In this document: positions 54,808-63,902 of the stretch, piece by piece
How the letters are laid out: each line of letters begins with the position of its first letter
Numbering within the stretch: the stretch's first letter is position 1
Origin: Acetobacter oeni
GTDB taxonomy: Bacteria; Pseudomonadota; Alphaproteobacteria; Acetobacterales; Acetobacteraceae
NCBI RefSeq assembly: GCF_011516825.1
Contig: NZ_WOTA01000020.1
Location: 22,454 to 86,453, forward strand
Direction: 5' to 3'
Length of the DNA stretch: 64,000 nucleotides
The notes under the pieces: model-generated
Told to the model about the DNA's origin: nothing
The model's input: only the letters and a program-made list of their open reading frames with translations
The model's database searches: none
Position numbers and translations under genes: made by a program

Positions 54808-55383
54808 ATGTCACAGGCACTCCGTCAGCAGAGCGGGATTATTACGCCACCGGTTCAGACCCGGCAGCCCCGCCTGAGAACCGTCACACCGTCCGCCGAT
54901 CCAGCGCAGTTCCGGGACGGCATGGCGCTGCTGGCGGCGGCCGTTAGCATCATCACGACGGATGGCGGGAAAGGCCGTCACGGCTTTACCGCCTCCGCTG
55001 TTTGCAGTGTGTCCGACGATCCTCCGACCCTGCTGGTTTGTATCAATCGCAGTGCCAGCACCCACCCGCATATCCTGGAGCACGGAACACTCGCGGTGAA
55101 TGTACTCACGGGAGAACAGAAAGAATTATCATCGGTTTTCAGCGATCGCTCGAAAACCATGGAAGACCGCTTTGCTTCCGCCACCTGGACACGCGGCCTC
55201 GCCGGTGCGCCGCTGCTTGCGCACGCACTGGCCAGTTTTGACTGTATCGTGGACCGGACAATCGACGCCGGCACGCACACCGTCGTCCTCGCAAGCGTTG
55301 TCGATATCGCGCTTTCGGCGAACGCGCCCGACAGTCTTGTCTGGTTCTCCAGGCAGTATGCGACTCTGCCACGCAGTGTCTGA
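54808..55383 (+). CDS. NAD(P)H:flavin reductase (HpaC/DszD family)
   Basis: The 191-aa protein has the flavin-reductase-like split-barrel pattern RDGMALLAAAVSIITTDGGKGRHGFTASAVCSVSDDPPTLLVCINRSASTHPHILEHGTLAVNVL, with the family's GFTASAVCSVS flavin-phosphate loop. It would supply FMNH2 to the monooxygenases on both sides; it is the only reductase of this kind in the island. The first 35 residues are extra compared with minimal members. It lies 3 bp after ssuD. Confidence 0.9.
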   Translation: MSQALRQQSGIITPPVQTRQPRLRTVTPSADPAQFRDGMALLAAAVSIITTDGGKGRHGFTASAVCSVSDDPPTLLVCINRSASTHPHILEHGTLAVNVLTGEQKELSSVFSDRSKTMEDRFASATWTRGLAGAPLLAHALASFDCIVDRTIDAGTHTVVLASVVDIALSANAPDSLVWFSRQYATLPRSV

Positions 55384-55483
55384 AAAATCCGTCCAAATCT
55401 GAGCTTCTGTTCCGACAGTGCCTGAAACAGGCAGGACAACATCCGGATCAGAAATGCTATGTCATATAAACAGGATCCCGAAT

Positions 55484-56857
55484 ATGGCGGAACTGCGCCT
55501 GAACGCATTCGATATGAATTGTGTCTCTCATCAGGCAAGCGGCCTGTGGCGCCATCCGCGTGACCGTTCAGCCGATTATCGTAAACTGGGGTACTGGACC
55601 AGCCTCGCACGGCTTTTGGAAAAAGGTCTGTTCGATGGCCTCTTTCTCGCGGATGTTCTCGGCGTCTACGATGTCTATGGCAGCAATCCTGACGCGGCGC
55701 TGCGCAACGCCGCTCAGGTTCCTGTCAACGATCCCGCCATGCTGATTTCTGCCATGGCAAGCGTCACCTCCGATCTCTGCTTCGGTCTGACCAGCACCCT
55801 GTCCTACGAGCCGCCGTATCCCTTTGCCCGGCGCATGTCGACGCTCGATCACCTGACCGAGGGCCGCATTGGCTGGAATATCGTTACCGGATATCTCGAC
55901 AGCGCCGCGAGAGGAACGGGCCGGCAAAAGCAGGCCTCCCATGACATCCGTTACGACGTCGCGGATGAATATCTGCATCTCGTCTACAGACTGTGGGAAG
56001 AAAGCTGGAGCGATGCCGCCGTTCTCCGGGACAGGGAGCGCGGTGTCTTCACAGATCCGGACCATGTCCGGCGCATTCGACATGAAGGCGAATATTTTAA
56101 GCTGAATGCCATTCATCTTAGCGAACCCTCACTTCAGCGCACTCCCGTGCTCTATCAGGCAGGATCGTCAGCGCGAGGGTGCGACTTTGCCGCCCGTCAT
56201 GCGGAATGCGTTTTTGTGGCCGGTCCGTCCGCAACCGTCGTGGCTGAAAGCGTGGCGAATATTCGGGCGCGGTCGCGGGCGGCCGGGCGTCTGCCGGAGC
56301 AGCCTCTGATTTTCTCTTTGCTAACCATCATCACGGGGCCGGACGATGAGGCGGCTCAGGCAAAATGGAGGGATTACAGACGCTATGTCAGTCTCGAAGG
56401 CGCGCTGACCCTTCTCTCCGGCTGGACTGGCATTGATTTCTCCCGGTATTCACCGGATGACCCGGTCCGCCACATCCGGAATGACGCCATCCATTCGGCA
56501 GTTGATGCGCTGACGGTCCAGGATCCCGGGCGTGTATGGACAGTGGGTGAACTGGCGGAACATGCGGCAATCGGCGGAATGGGTAACACGATCATCGGTG
56601 GCCCTGAACGGATAGCGGATCTGCTTGAAGAGTGGGTCGTGCAGACCGGGGTCGATGGTTTCAATCTGGCCTATGCCGTCGCACCGGAAACCTTCACCGA
56701 TGTGGTCGAACTGATTGTACCCGTGTTGCAGCGACGAGGAATTTACAAACTTGAATACAGACCCGGCACACTTCGTGACAAGCTCTTTGCCCGGGGGGAC
56801 AGACTGGGTGCGGACCATCCCGGTGGCCGCGTAAGCCTGGCGGCGAGCGGACTTTGA
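55484..56857 (+). CDS. NtaA/SnaA/DszA-family FMN-dependent monooxygenase (second copy)
   Basis: The protein (about 457 aa) is homologous over its whole length to the enzyme at 52193: LNAFDMNCVSHQASGLWRHPRDRSADYRKLGYWTSLARLLEKGLFDGLFLADVLGVYDVYG, then LSYEPPYPFARRMSTLDHLTEGRIGWNIVTGYLDSAARGTG, and GGPERIADLLEEWVVQTGVDGFNLAYAV at the end. The opening is the more classical NtaA/DszA form. It probably acts on a different but related substrate. The start at 55484 places the family motif at residue 5; the frame is open to 55418. The stop overlaps the next ATG by one base. Confidence 0.88.
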   Translation: MAELRLNAFDMNCVSHQASGLWRHPRDRSADYRKLGYWTSLARLLEKGLFDGLFLADVLGVYDVYGSNPDAALRNAAQVPVNDPAMLISAMASVTSDLCFGLTSTLSYEPPYPFARRMSTLDHLTEGRIGWNIVTGYLDSAARGTGRQKQASHDIRYDVADEYLHLVYRLWEESWSDAAVLRDRERGVFTDPDHVRRIRHEGEYFKLNAIHLSEPSLQRTPVLYQAGSSARGCDFAARHAECVFVAGPSATVVAESVANIRARSRAAGRLPEQPLIFSLLTIITGPDDEAAQAKWRDYRRYVSLEGALTLLSGWTGIDFSRYSPDDPVRHIRNDAIHSAVDALTVQDPGRVWTVGELAEHAAIGGMGNTIIGGPERIADLLEEWVVQTGVDGFNLAYAVAPETFTDVVELIVPVLQRRGIYKLEYRPGTLRDKLFARGDRLGADHPGGRVSLAASGL

Positions 56858-57828
56858 TGTCGGATATAGCTGAAAACAGAAATCGACCGGTCCGGCGGCG
56901 TGCTATTCTTCATGGTGCTGCCGCAGGTTTCGCGGGTCTTGTCGCCCGTCGTGCGCGTGCAGCGGAACGCGTGCTGCATCTTGGCTATCAGCGCTACGGC
57001 ACATTGATTATTCTGAAGCATTCCGGCCTGCTTGAACGGGCGCTTGCGCCAGCAGGCTACACAGTCGCCTGGTCGGAATTCGTGGCGGGCCCACAGCTTC
57101 TCCAGGCGGTCGCGGCAGGCGTTATCGACGCGGGCGAAACGGGAGATGCGCCGCCTGTTTTTGCGCAAAGCATGTGGGGGAAGCGGCTGCTTTATATCGG
57201 TCATGGCGCTCCCGCTCCCCATGGGGAAGCCATCCTGGTTCGCAAGGCGTCCTCCATCAGAAGCGTGGCGGATCTGAAATCACAGCGGCTTGCTTTCAAC
57301 CACGGATCAAACGTGCATTATCTGGCGCTGGCGGCGCTGGCACGGACGGGTCTCCGAATTCCGGATATCCATGTTGTCAATCTTGCCCCCGCCGCCGCGC
57401 GAGCCGCGTTTGATACCGGACGACTGGACGCCTGGGCTATCTGGGACCCTTATCTGGCGGCGGCTCAGGCAACCGGCGACACTCGTATTCTGACCGATGC
57501 AACAGGGCTGACAGCCAACCGCCAGTTCCTGCTTGCATCACCTGAAGCTACGCTGGCCTCCGGTGATGCCTTACGCATTCTTCTTGCAGCGCAGAAACAG
57601 GTGGAGGACTGGGCAGCACAGCACAAAGATGAACTGATAGCCGCGCTGGCGACGGATACCGGACTGGCTCCCGATATTATACGAACGGCCGTGCAGCGTC
57701 TGCCGCTCGGAATGTTCGCCATCACGCCGGATATCATTACTGAGCAACAAAAAATTGCCGATACACTCAATGCTGCCGGTCTGCTGCCGTCTCCGTTACA
57801 GATAAAGGATGCGGTATGGACGGGGTGA
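56857..57828 (+). CDS. SsuA-like aliphatic sulfonate binding protein
   Basis: The 323-aa protein begins with a twin-arginine-like signal (RNRPVRRRAILHGAAAGFAGLVARRARA) and continues as a NrtA/SsuA/TauA-type binding protein: LHLGYQRYGTLIILKHSGLLERALAPAGYTVAWSEFVAGPQLLQAVAAGVIDAGETGDAPPVFAQ, then VADLKSQRLAFNHGSNVHYLALAALARTGL and LDAWAIWDPYLAAAQ. It would bind a sulfonate in the periplasm. No ssuB or ssuC gene is next to it, so its permease must be elsewhere or be shared. ATG 56857 is used; TTG 56854 is also open. Confidence 0.87.
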   Translation: MSDIAENRNRPVRRRAILHGAAAGFAGLVARRARAAERVLHLGYQRYGTLIILKHSGLLERALAPAGYTVAWSEFVAGPQLLQAVAAGVIDAGETGDAPPVFAQSMWGKRLLYIGHGAPAPHGEAILVRKASSIRSVADLKSQRLAFNHGSNVHYLALAALARTGLRIPDIHVVNLAPAAARAAFDTGRLDAWAIWDPYLAAAQATGDTRILTDATGLTANRQFLLASPEATLASGDALRILLAAQKQVEDWAAQHKDELIAALATDTGLAPDIIRTAVQRLPLGMFAITPDIITEQQKIADTLNAAGLLPSPLQIKDAVWTG

Positions 57829-57839
57829 ATGGAGGCATA

Positions 57840-59270
57840 GTGCAAAAAGCCGGTATAGTTATTGTCGGTGGCGGCTTTACCGGAACGGCGGTTGCCTTTC
57901 ATCTTGCTTCGCGACGGGAAGTCGCACAGCCGGTTATTGTGTTTGAGCCGAGACCGGCATTGGGAGCCGGTCTCGCATACAGCACGCCCGTACCGTTACA
58001 CAGGACCAATGTTCCTGCATCACGAATGAGTCTTTTTCCTGATAAAACAAGTGATTTTCAGGAGTGGATTGATCGGAACGGGGCAGTGATTACTGATTCG
58101 CAGGCTACTCTTGCCGACGGGGCTGTATATCCGGCCCGTGCCGTTTTCGGCCACTATGCTGCGGACAGAATCCGACCTGCACTTGAAACCGGACGGGTGG
58201 AACATCGGCCCGTACAAGTCGTTTCGATCGAGCCGCTGCCTGAAAACAGATGGCGGGTTGAAGCGGCCGATGGAACTTGTGTGGAGGCCTCGGTCGTTGT
58301 CATTGCCACATCGCATCCTCCTCCGGGCCTTCCCGCACCACTTGCCCGATTACTCGCTTCGGCAGGAGGGATTCTGCCATCGCTGATTGCCAATCCGTGG
58401 ACGCCGGATGTCTTTGCATCTGTAGCCTCTGATGCTCGTATACTGATTGTCGGCACAGGCCTGACAATGGCGGATGTCGTCACTTCACTCGATCACGCCG
58501 CACATACGGGACCGATTCTCGCTATTTCCCGTCGGGGACAACGCTCACATGGCGATCTTTCTTCTGACGTTTCAGCGAATGGTGATTTTTCTACATGTCC
58601 GGCAAAAACGGCACGGACGCTGCTGGCAAATATAAGGGCTGTTCTGACCGCACATCCGGAATGGCCCTGGCAAACCGTCTTTAATGCTCTGAGAAAACAG
58701 GCAGGGCAGGTATGGGGTGCTCTGCCAGTCTCTGAACGTCGGCGACTAGTCCGCCATCTTCGTCCTTTCTGGGATACACGCCGTTTTCGCATCGCTCCAC
58801 AAACAAATGACATCCTCGATCGTCTGATTTCGGAAGGCCGCCTGAAAATTCAGGCCGCCAGAATCATTGAGGCGCGTGACACAGGCAACGCTATAGAAAT
58901 CGTCATGGCTCATCGTGGAGGAAGACTGGAAATCATTGAAACTGATATTGTGATAGCCACCACCGGACCGGCCCACGAAAGTGTTCTGATATCTCAGCCT
59001 TTTCTGGAACGGCTCTCACGTCACGGCCTGCTCGAAACCGATGCGACCGGTCTGGGCCTGCATACGGATCAGGACGGACATGTTATCGTAAAAAACAAAA
59101 TACTGCCTACGCTGTTTGTTGCCGGCCCCCTCTCACGCGCCGCCTTTGGAGAGTTGATGGGTCTGCCAGAAGTAACAGTCAATGCGGCACTGATTTCTGA
59201 AAATGTCGCTGCTGTTTCTGAAAAAGAAAATCAGATCCGTGCCAGCACAGAACCTGCTCCCGTTAAATAA
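57840..59270 (+). CDS. FAD/NAD(P)-binding oxidoreductase of unknown substrate
   Basis: The protein (about 476 aa) opens with AGIVIVGGGFTGTAVAFHLASRRE, an FAD-binding Rossmann motif, followed by RPALGAGLAYSTPVPLHRTNVPASRMSLFPD and FGHYAADRIRPALE, then a second nucleotide-binding motif ILIVGTGLTMADVVTSLDHAAH. The layout matches the poorly studied NAD_binding_9 family (YdhS-like). GGAGG five bases before GTG 57840 makes this start better than ATG 57816, which would overlap ssuA. In this operon it might reduce or oxidise an intermediate; I cannot name the reaction. Confidence 0.75.
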   Translation: MQKAGIVIVGGGFTGTAVAFHLASRREVAQPVIVFEPRPALGAGLAYSTPVPLHRTNVPASRMSLFPDKTSDFQEWIDRNGAVITDSQATLADGAVYPARAVFGHYAADRIRPALETGRVEHRPVQVVSIEPLPENRWRVEAADGTCVEASVVVIATSHPPPGLPAPLARLLASAGGILPSLIANPWTPDVFASVASDARILIVGTGLTMADVVTSLDHAAHTGPILAISRRGQRSHGDLSSDVSANGDFSTCPAKTARTLLANIRAVLTAHPEWPWQTVFNALRKQAGQVWGALPVSERRRLVRHLRPFWDTRRFRIAPQTNDILDRLISEGRLKIQAARIIEARDTGNAIEIVMAHRGGRLEIIETDIVIATTGPAHESVLISQPFLERLSRHGLLETDATGLGLHTDQDGHVIVKNKILPTLFVAGPLSRAAFGELMGLPEVTVNAALISENVAAVSEKENQIRASTEPAPVK

Positions 59271-59288
59271 GATTGAGGAAACAGCCTG

Positions 59289-60311
59289 ATGACCTGGAAC
59301 CCATCCGAAACCCGCTATGCAGACGCGACTTTTCGCCGATGCGGTCGCTCGGGTCTCGATCTGCCGCCTGTATCACTCGGGCTGTGGCATAATTTTGGCG
59401 GTGAGGATGTGCTCGAAACCGGTCGCGCCGTCATCCGGCGAGCGTTCGACAGAGGTGTCACACATTTCGATCTTGCTAACAATTACGGGCCACCCGATGG
59501 ATCGGCAGAAGAAAATTTTAGCAAAATTCTGCAAAAGGATTTTTCATCTCACCGTGACGAACTCATCATCTCGTCCAAAGCCGGATGGGATATGTGGCCG
59601 GGTCCTTACGGTAATGGCGGGTCACGAAAATATCTTCTCGCTTCGATCGATCAGAGTCTGAAGCGGCTGGGGCTTGAGTATGTAGATATCTTCTACTCTC
59701 ATCGTCCAACACCTGATGTGCCACTGGAAGAAACGATGAAAGCTCTCGTTCAGATGCACCGGCAAGGCAAAGCTCTGTATGTCGGAATTTCATCCTACGG
59801 ACCGAAACGAACAAGGCAGGCTGTAAAAATTCTCGAAGATGAAGGCATACCTCTTCTTATTCACCAGCCTTCCTATTCGATGCTGAACCGCTGGGTAGAA
59901 AAAGAGTTACTCGATACGCTGGGCTCGCTCGGTATCGGCTGTATTGCCTTCTCGCCGCTGGCGCAGGGCCTTCTTACAGATAAATATCTGAACGGCATTC
60001 CTGCCAATTCACGTGGTGCTGAAGAAAACTCTTTCAGTCGATCCATGCTGTCAGATGAAAATATTACACATGTTCGCGCCCTCAACTCAATCGCCGAAAA
60101 ACGTGGGCAAACGCTGGCCCAGATGGCCATCGCCTGGGTATTAAGAGACCAGCGCGTCACGTCCGCACTCATCGGAGCGCGGAACGTCAGTCAGCTTGAT
60201 GATTCTCTGGATGCCTTGAAAAACACGAACTTTAATCAGGAAGAACTGAGTCTCATCGACCGGCATGCACGGGAGGGACATATCGATCTCTGGCGTAATC
60301 TTTCGGAATAA
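59289..60311 (+). CDS. Aldo/keto reductase, YghZ/Kv-beta-like
   Basis: The 340-aa protein has the AKR barrel: LPPVSLGLWHNFGG, FDLANNYGPPDGSAEENFSKIL with the catalytic tyrosine, ISSKAGWDMWPGPYGNGGSRKYLLASIDQSLKRLGLEYVDIFYSHRPTPDVPLEETM with the catalytic lysine, and TSALIGARNVSQLDDSLDAL for NADPH binding. It resembles L-glyceraldehyde-3-phosphate reductase YghZ. In this operon it may reduce the aldehydes set free by SsuD-type cleavage. GAGGA lies ten bases before the ATG. It is the last gene of the monooxygenase operon. Confidence 0.88.
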   Translation: MTWNPSETRYADATFRRCGRSGLDLPPVSLGLWHNFGGEDVLETGRAVIRRAFDRGVTHFDLANNYGPPDGSAEENFSKILQKDFSSHRDELIISSKAGWDMWPGPYGNGGSRKYLLASIDQSLKRLGLEYVDIFYSHRPTPDVPLEETMKALVQMHRQGKALYVGISSYGPKRTRQAVKILEDEGIPLLIHQPSYSMLNRWVEKELLDTLGSLGIGCIAFSPLAQGLLTDKYLNGIPANSRGAEENSFSRSMLSDENITHVRALNSIAEKRGQTLAQMAIAWVLRDQRVTSALIGARNVSQLDDSLDALKNTNFNQEELSLIDRHAREGHIDLWRNLSE

Positions 60312-60475
60312 CCACGGAACGCACAGACCGGCCCCTGCACCATTATCCCCTGAAAACGCATGGCCAGTTGCACTGATGATGAATTTATCTGGTTCTGAAA
60401 TCTGGATTTTTCAGATGTATTCGCCGGGTATGATGCAATTCAGATTTTTGCGGCAATAACCGAAATTACGGGTGG

Positions 60476-61043
60476 TCATGAAACCATGAGTTGAGTCCGT
60501 CGTAGATCGTGACCGTTGCAATGGAGGCTTGAGGGTCTTGAGGCACAACGCTCGTAATCTTTAACGGGCCGGCGGCATCGTATGACCCATGCAAAAGATC
60601 GTTCCAGGAGACCCAGCGACAGAACGAAACCGTGCCTTGCCTGGAGCAATTTAACAGCCTCCCGGGCGGTACCCCAAGTGCGCGCTGCCTCACCCGGCCT
60701 CTCGCCCGTGTATCCCTGATCGACACAGGCCAATTCGACGCTCTCGTCTGTCGCACTTTGCATGGCAGCGACGAGACGTCCCGCCTCGGTGCGATCATCT
60801 CGACGGGCCGATGTAGCATGCAGGGATGGCAGATGGGCCGGCCTTATCCACAGCCATATGCAATTTTGAACTCTGTTTGCGTTTGGGCCCGGCATGTCCT
60901 GCGCGAGATCCGCTTGCTGACGTCGCGGACAGTCGCCGCAAGTTCCGCTTTGCGGCCTGAGCTCTTGTGCAGGACGGCATGCAGGCCGTAGGGCAGCCTA
61001 TCGAAGCGGGAGGCTTCCACCCAGCGTTGGGGTAGCCCTCCAC
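60476..61043 (-). pseudogene. IS5-family transposase remnant
   Basis: In two minus-strand frames the text reads ...CGSGGLP-type N-terminal debris, GPKRKQSSKLHMAVDK (about 60840), then ELACVDQGYTGERPGEAARTWGTAREAVKLLQARHGFVL and ERSFAWVIRCRRPVKDYERCAS (60480-60740). The KLHMAVD, DQGYTG and ERSFAWxxRxRR blocks belong to IS5-type DDE transposases. The N-terminal domain is missing and the frame is broken between the blocks. It sits between the monooxygenase operon and the second receptor. Confidence 0.65.
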
Positions 61044-61218
61044 TGCCGCCGGGATAAATAACTTAAATACATGATATTAAAATATTTTACTCATAGAATA
61101 ACGTGGATAATATCCATATCTCACATTTGGTGATATATACAGAAAATAACCATAAAGTTTCGTTCAATATGATCAATCCCCTTAAACCCGCTACCCTGCC
61201 GAAACGAAGCCGCAGAAA

Positions 61219-63507
61219 ATGATCATGTACTATAAGAGAACTATAGAAGTTTCTGCCTCGCGTAGCGGGTATCCGCCCGGCATTATCTCCTCGTCTCAAG
61301 ACAACGCCTGCATCTTGTTCGTCACTTCAATATTCTGCGCCGGCGTGTTTCTGATCTGCACTGCATCTCACGCTGACGCACAGGAGAATTCACGCGTCAA
61401 TCGGTCCCATGTAGCGGCTCATACCGCTGCTGCCAGTCGACATGCGCAATCTGACAAGCCGAAGGCAGCCACTCGCACTCAGGCCGAGTCGATCAGTGTC
61501 GTGGGTGCCAGCCGGCTGCACGCTGCGCGCGCACGATTGCGCTCTGTTCCTGGCAACACCGCCGTTATCAGCGCGAAAGATGTCGAACGTGGCAGGGCAG
61601 CCAATCTCGAGGATACGCTGGCATTTCAGCCCGGCATCTACGCGCAGGCAACCAGCGGAAGCACGGGAAACAAGATCTCGATCCGTGGATCGGGAGCGGG
61701 CGTGTTCTACGGCGGCTATGCACTCGGGATGAAATACCTGATCGACGGCATGGCAATTAGCGGCGTCGGTGGCCTGCAGGAAGATCGTCTCAGCACCATC
61801 GGCTATCAGATGACAGAAGTGCTGTACGGCGCAAATGCTTTCGATTATGCCTCCACGTCACTCGGCGGTGCGATCAACTTCATCAGCGCGAGCGGCGTTA
61901 GTAACCCGGGGTTCACCGCACGATGGGAAGGCGGCAGTTATGGCACGGCGAATGAGCAGCTGAGCCAGGGGGGCACCTTCGATCACCATAAGGGTGATTA
62001 CTACATTACAGTCGCACGTGCCGATCGGCAGGGTTTTCAAAACTATACTCGAACCGATCGCACGGATGTCGATTTCAACCTCGGGTATCGGTTCACCGAC
62101 AAATTCTCCGCGCGTATAATCGGTCGCTGGGACGAGGGCTCTTCCTATTACGGCGGCGTGTTGACGCTGGCACAGATTCGACAGAATCCGTCGCAAAACC
62201 CGAACGACTGGGGCAAACGACCGACAGACAGCGGCATGCTGGGTATCAAGAGCTTGTACCAGATCGACGACAAGTCAGAACTGGAATATGGCATCACGCT
62301 GAATCGCTACGAACTTGCCAACAACGAGGGAACGACGCAGCCACAGCTCTGGCGTTCCACTGATGTGAACAACTCGATACGTTATACCCGCAATGACAAA
62401 CTGTTCGGAAAACCGAGCAAGACCACAATGATTCTGAGCAACGTGCAAATGGTGAGTGGTGATTCGCGGTATTTCAACACCAGTGTGCCAGCGTACCAAA
62501 GCAACCGCGCAGACTGGACAATGAACGAACACACTAAGTTCCAGGGCTCTCATGATTCCGTACTGTCCGTTGGCAATAACACGGAAATTCTCAATCATCT
62601 GTGGCTGACCACGGGCCTGTCGGCCATCTGGATCCAGCGCAAAGTGGCGATAAGTGATCGCGCGATCCCGAACTCATCTGTTCAGAGCAGCGAGAATTAC
62701 AATGCTATCTTCCTGGCCCCACGAATCGGGATGCGGTACGAGATCAACAAAAACATCGACTTGTACACGAACCTGAGCCGCTCAATCGACCCGCCGGTGA
62801 CCTGGGAATACCAGAATCCCAATGGCGGCAGCGGTTATAAAAGCACCGCTGCTGTCGGCCGTGTCGAGGCGCAACGTGCCTACACGGTCGAAGTCGGGCT
62901 ACGGGGCCATGTCGGGCCTTTTCAGGGCAGCTTCACAGCGTATCGCAGTTGGGTTCACGATGAGCTTCTGTCCGTCGTCGTGCAGCGGGCCACGACGACG
63001 ACCGCCGAAGTCGATTCCGTGAACAATGCAAGTCCGACTATTCATCAGGGACTGGAACTCGGCCTGGATACCACGTTGTTACATTCAAATAATTTCGGTA
63101 AAGTGACTTTCCGGCAGGCAGCGTCCGTCAACGATTTTCATTATGTAAGCGATCCGACATTCGGCCGCAACCAGTTACCGGGTCTGCCCCGCTGGGTGTA
63201 TCAGGCAGCGCTGCAATGGGAACATCGGACGGGCTTTTATGCGAACGTCAATTATCGCGCGACATCCAGCTACTACGCGGATTATGCGAACACGCTCAAG
63301 GCACCGAGTTACGGTATCTGGGGCCTGAAAGTCGGGTACGAAGCGCCGAGCAAACGCTGGAGCGCCTTCGTGGATGTTCGTAATTTAGCCAACAAGCATT
63401 ACGTAACCGCGACCTATACTGAATACAACCTTAAGGGGATCGATACTGCCGCCTTCTATCCGGGCGATGGCTTCAGTATGTTCGGCGGTTTGATGCTGCA
63501 TCTGTAA
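61219..63507 (+). CDS. TonB-dependent receptor, second copy of the sulfur island
   Basis: This 762-aa receptor has a signal peptide ending near ASHADAQ, a histidine-containing linker (VNRSHVAAHTAAASRHAQ), and the TonB-box candidate ESISVVG. The plug includes RLRSVPGNTAVISAKDVERGRAANLEDTLAFQPGIYAQATSGS with ISIRGSGAGVFYGG and LGGAINFISASG, and a barrel ends in GGLMLHL. It is clearly homologous to the receptor at 44066 in plug and barrel (NLANKHY near the end occurs in both). The start is ATG 61219, in a weak ribosome-site context. It probably imports a related compound. Confidence 0.87.
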   Translation: MIMYYKRTIEVSASRSGYPPGIISSSQDNACILFVTSIFCAGVFLICTASHADAQENSRVNRSHVAAHTAAASRHAQSDKPKAATRTQAESISVVGASRLHAARARLRSVPGNTAVISAKDVERGRAANLEDTLAFQPGIYAQATSGSTGNKISIRGSGAGVFYGGYALGMKYLIDGMAISGVGGLQEDRLSTIGYQMTEVLYGANAFDYASTSLGGAINFISASGVSNPGFTARWEGGSYGTANEQLSQGGTFDHHKGDYYITVARADRQGFQNYTRTDRTDVDFNLGYRFTDKFSARIIGRWDEGSSYYGGVLTLAQIRQNPSQNPNDWGKRPTDSGMLGIKSLYQIDDKSELEYGITLNRYELANNEGTTQPQLWRSTDVNNSIRYTRNDKLFGKPSKTTMILSNVQMVSGDSRYFNTSVPAYQSNRADWTMNEHTKFQGSHDSVLSVGNNTEILNHLWLTTGLSAIWIQRKVAISDRAIPNSSVQSSENYNAIFLAPRIGMRYEINKNIDLYTNLSRSIDPPVTWEYQNPNGGSGYKSTAAVGRVEAQRAYTVEVGLRGHVGPFQGSFTAYRSWVHDELLSVVVQRATTTTAEVDSVNNASPTIHQGLELGLDTTLLHSNNFGKVTFRQAASVNDFHYVSDPTFGRNQLPGLPRWVYQAALQWEHRTGFYANVNYRATSSYYADYANTLKAPSYGIWGLKVGYEAPSKRWSAFVDVRNLANKHYVTATYTEYNLKGIDTAAFYPGDGFSMFGGLMLHL

Positions 63508-63604
63508 AATGGACAGTTCGAAAATCCTGTTGGTTTCTCGAGAGATATCGTGATTTCATCGTTCCTGTCCCGAGATGAGGAGCGGCATGAAATAACCCTG
63601 TTTC

Positions 63605-63836
63605 TTGGATGTTGATGATCGTCTGTGCCCACTGAGCGGACTTGGCGATCAGCTGCAATCTTTCTCCCGAACTGTGAATCTTGAGGTTTTCCGGCGTGAT
63701 ATGGGCAAAGCCCCGGCCTGTCCGGAAGGCAGCAAAGGTGGTCGTCCACCGTTTAATCCTGTGCTGATGTTCAGGATTCTGGTGACCCAGACACTCAACA
63801 GCCTGTCGGATGAGCGGACCGAGTATTTTATCAACG
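63605..63836 (+). pseudogene. N-terminal fragment of an IS5-family transposase
   Basis: The frame reads DVDDRLCPLSGLGDQLQSFSRTVNLEVFRRDMGKAPACPEGSKGGRPPFNPVLMFRILVTQTLNSLSDERTEYFIND, the characteristic first 80 residues of IS5-type transposases. The true ATG is probably the one at 63589 with a small frameshift after it (ATGAAATAACC). The fragment ends abruptly at IND, where unrelated IS sequence on the other strand begins. Confidence 0.75.
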
Positions 63837-63895
63837 ACGCTATACAGCTTCGTATTCATGCCCCCTTTGGTGCGACCAGTCAGTCGTGCTTAGGG
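63837..63895 (-). pseudogene. Short IS5-like orfB fragment
   Basis: On the minus strand this stretch reads ARLTGRTKGGMNTKLYSVV, the beginning of the second frame of IS5 (IS427-type) transposases. Nothing of the element remains on either side: it joins the plus-strand N-terminal fragment at 63836 and the next IS end near 63890. Confidence 0.6.
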
Positions 63896-63902
63896 CGTGT
63901 CG

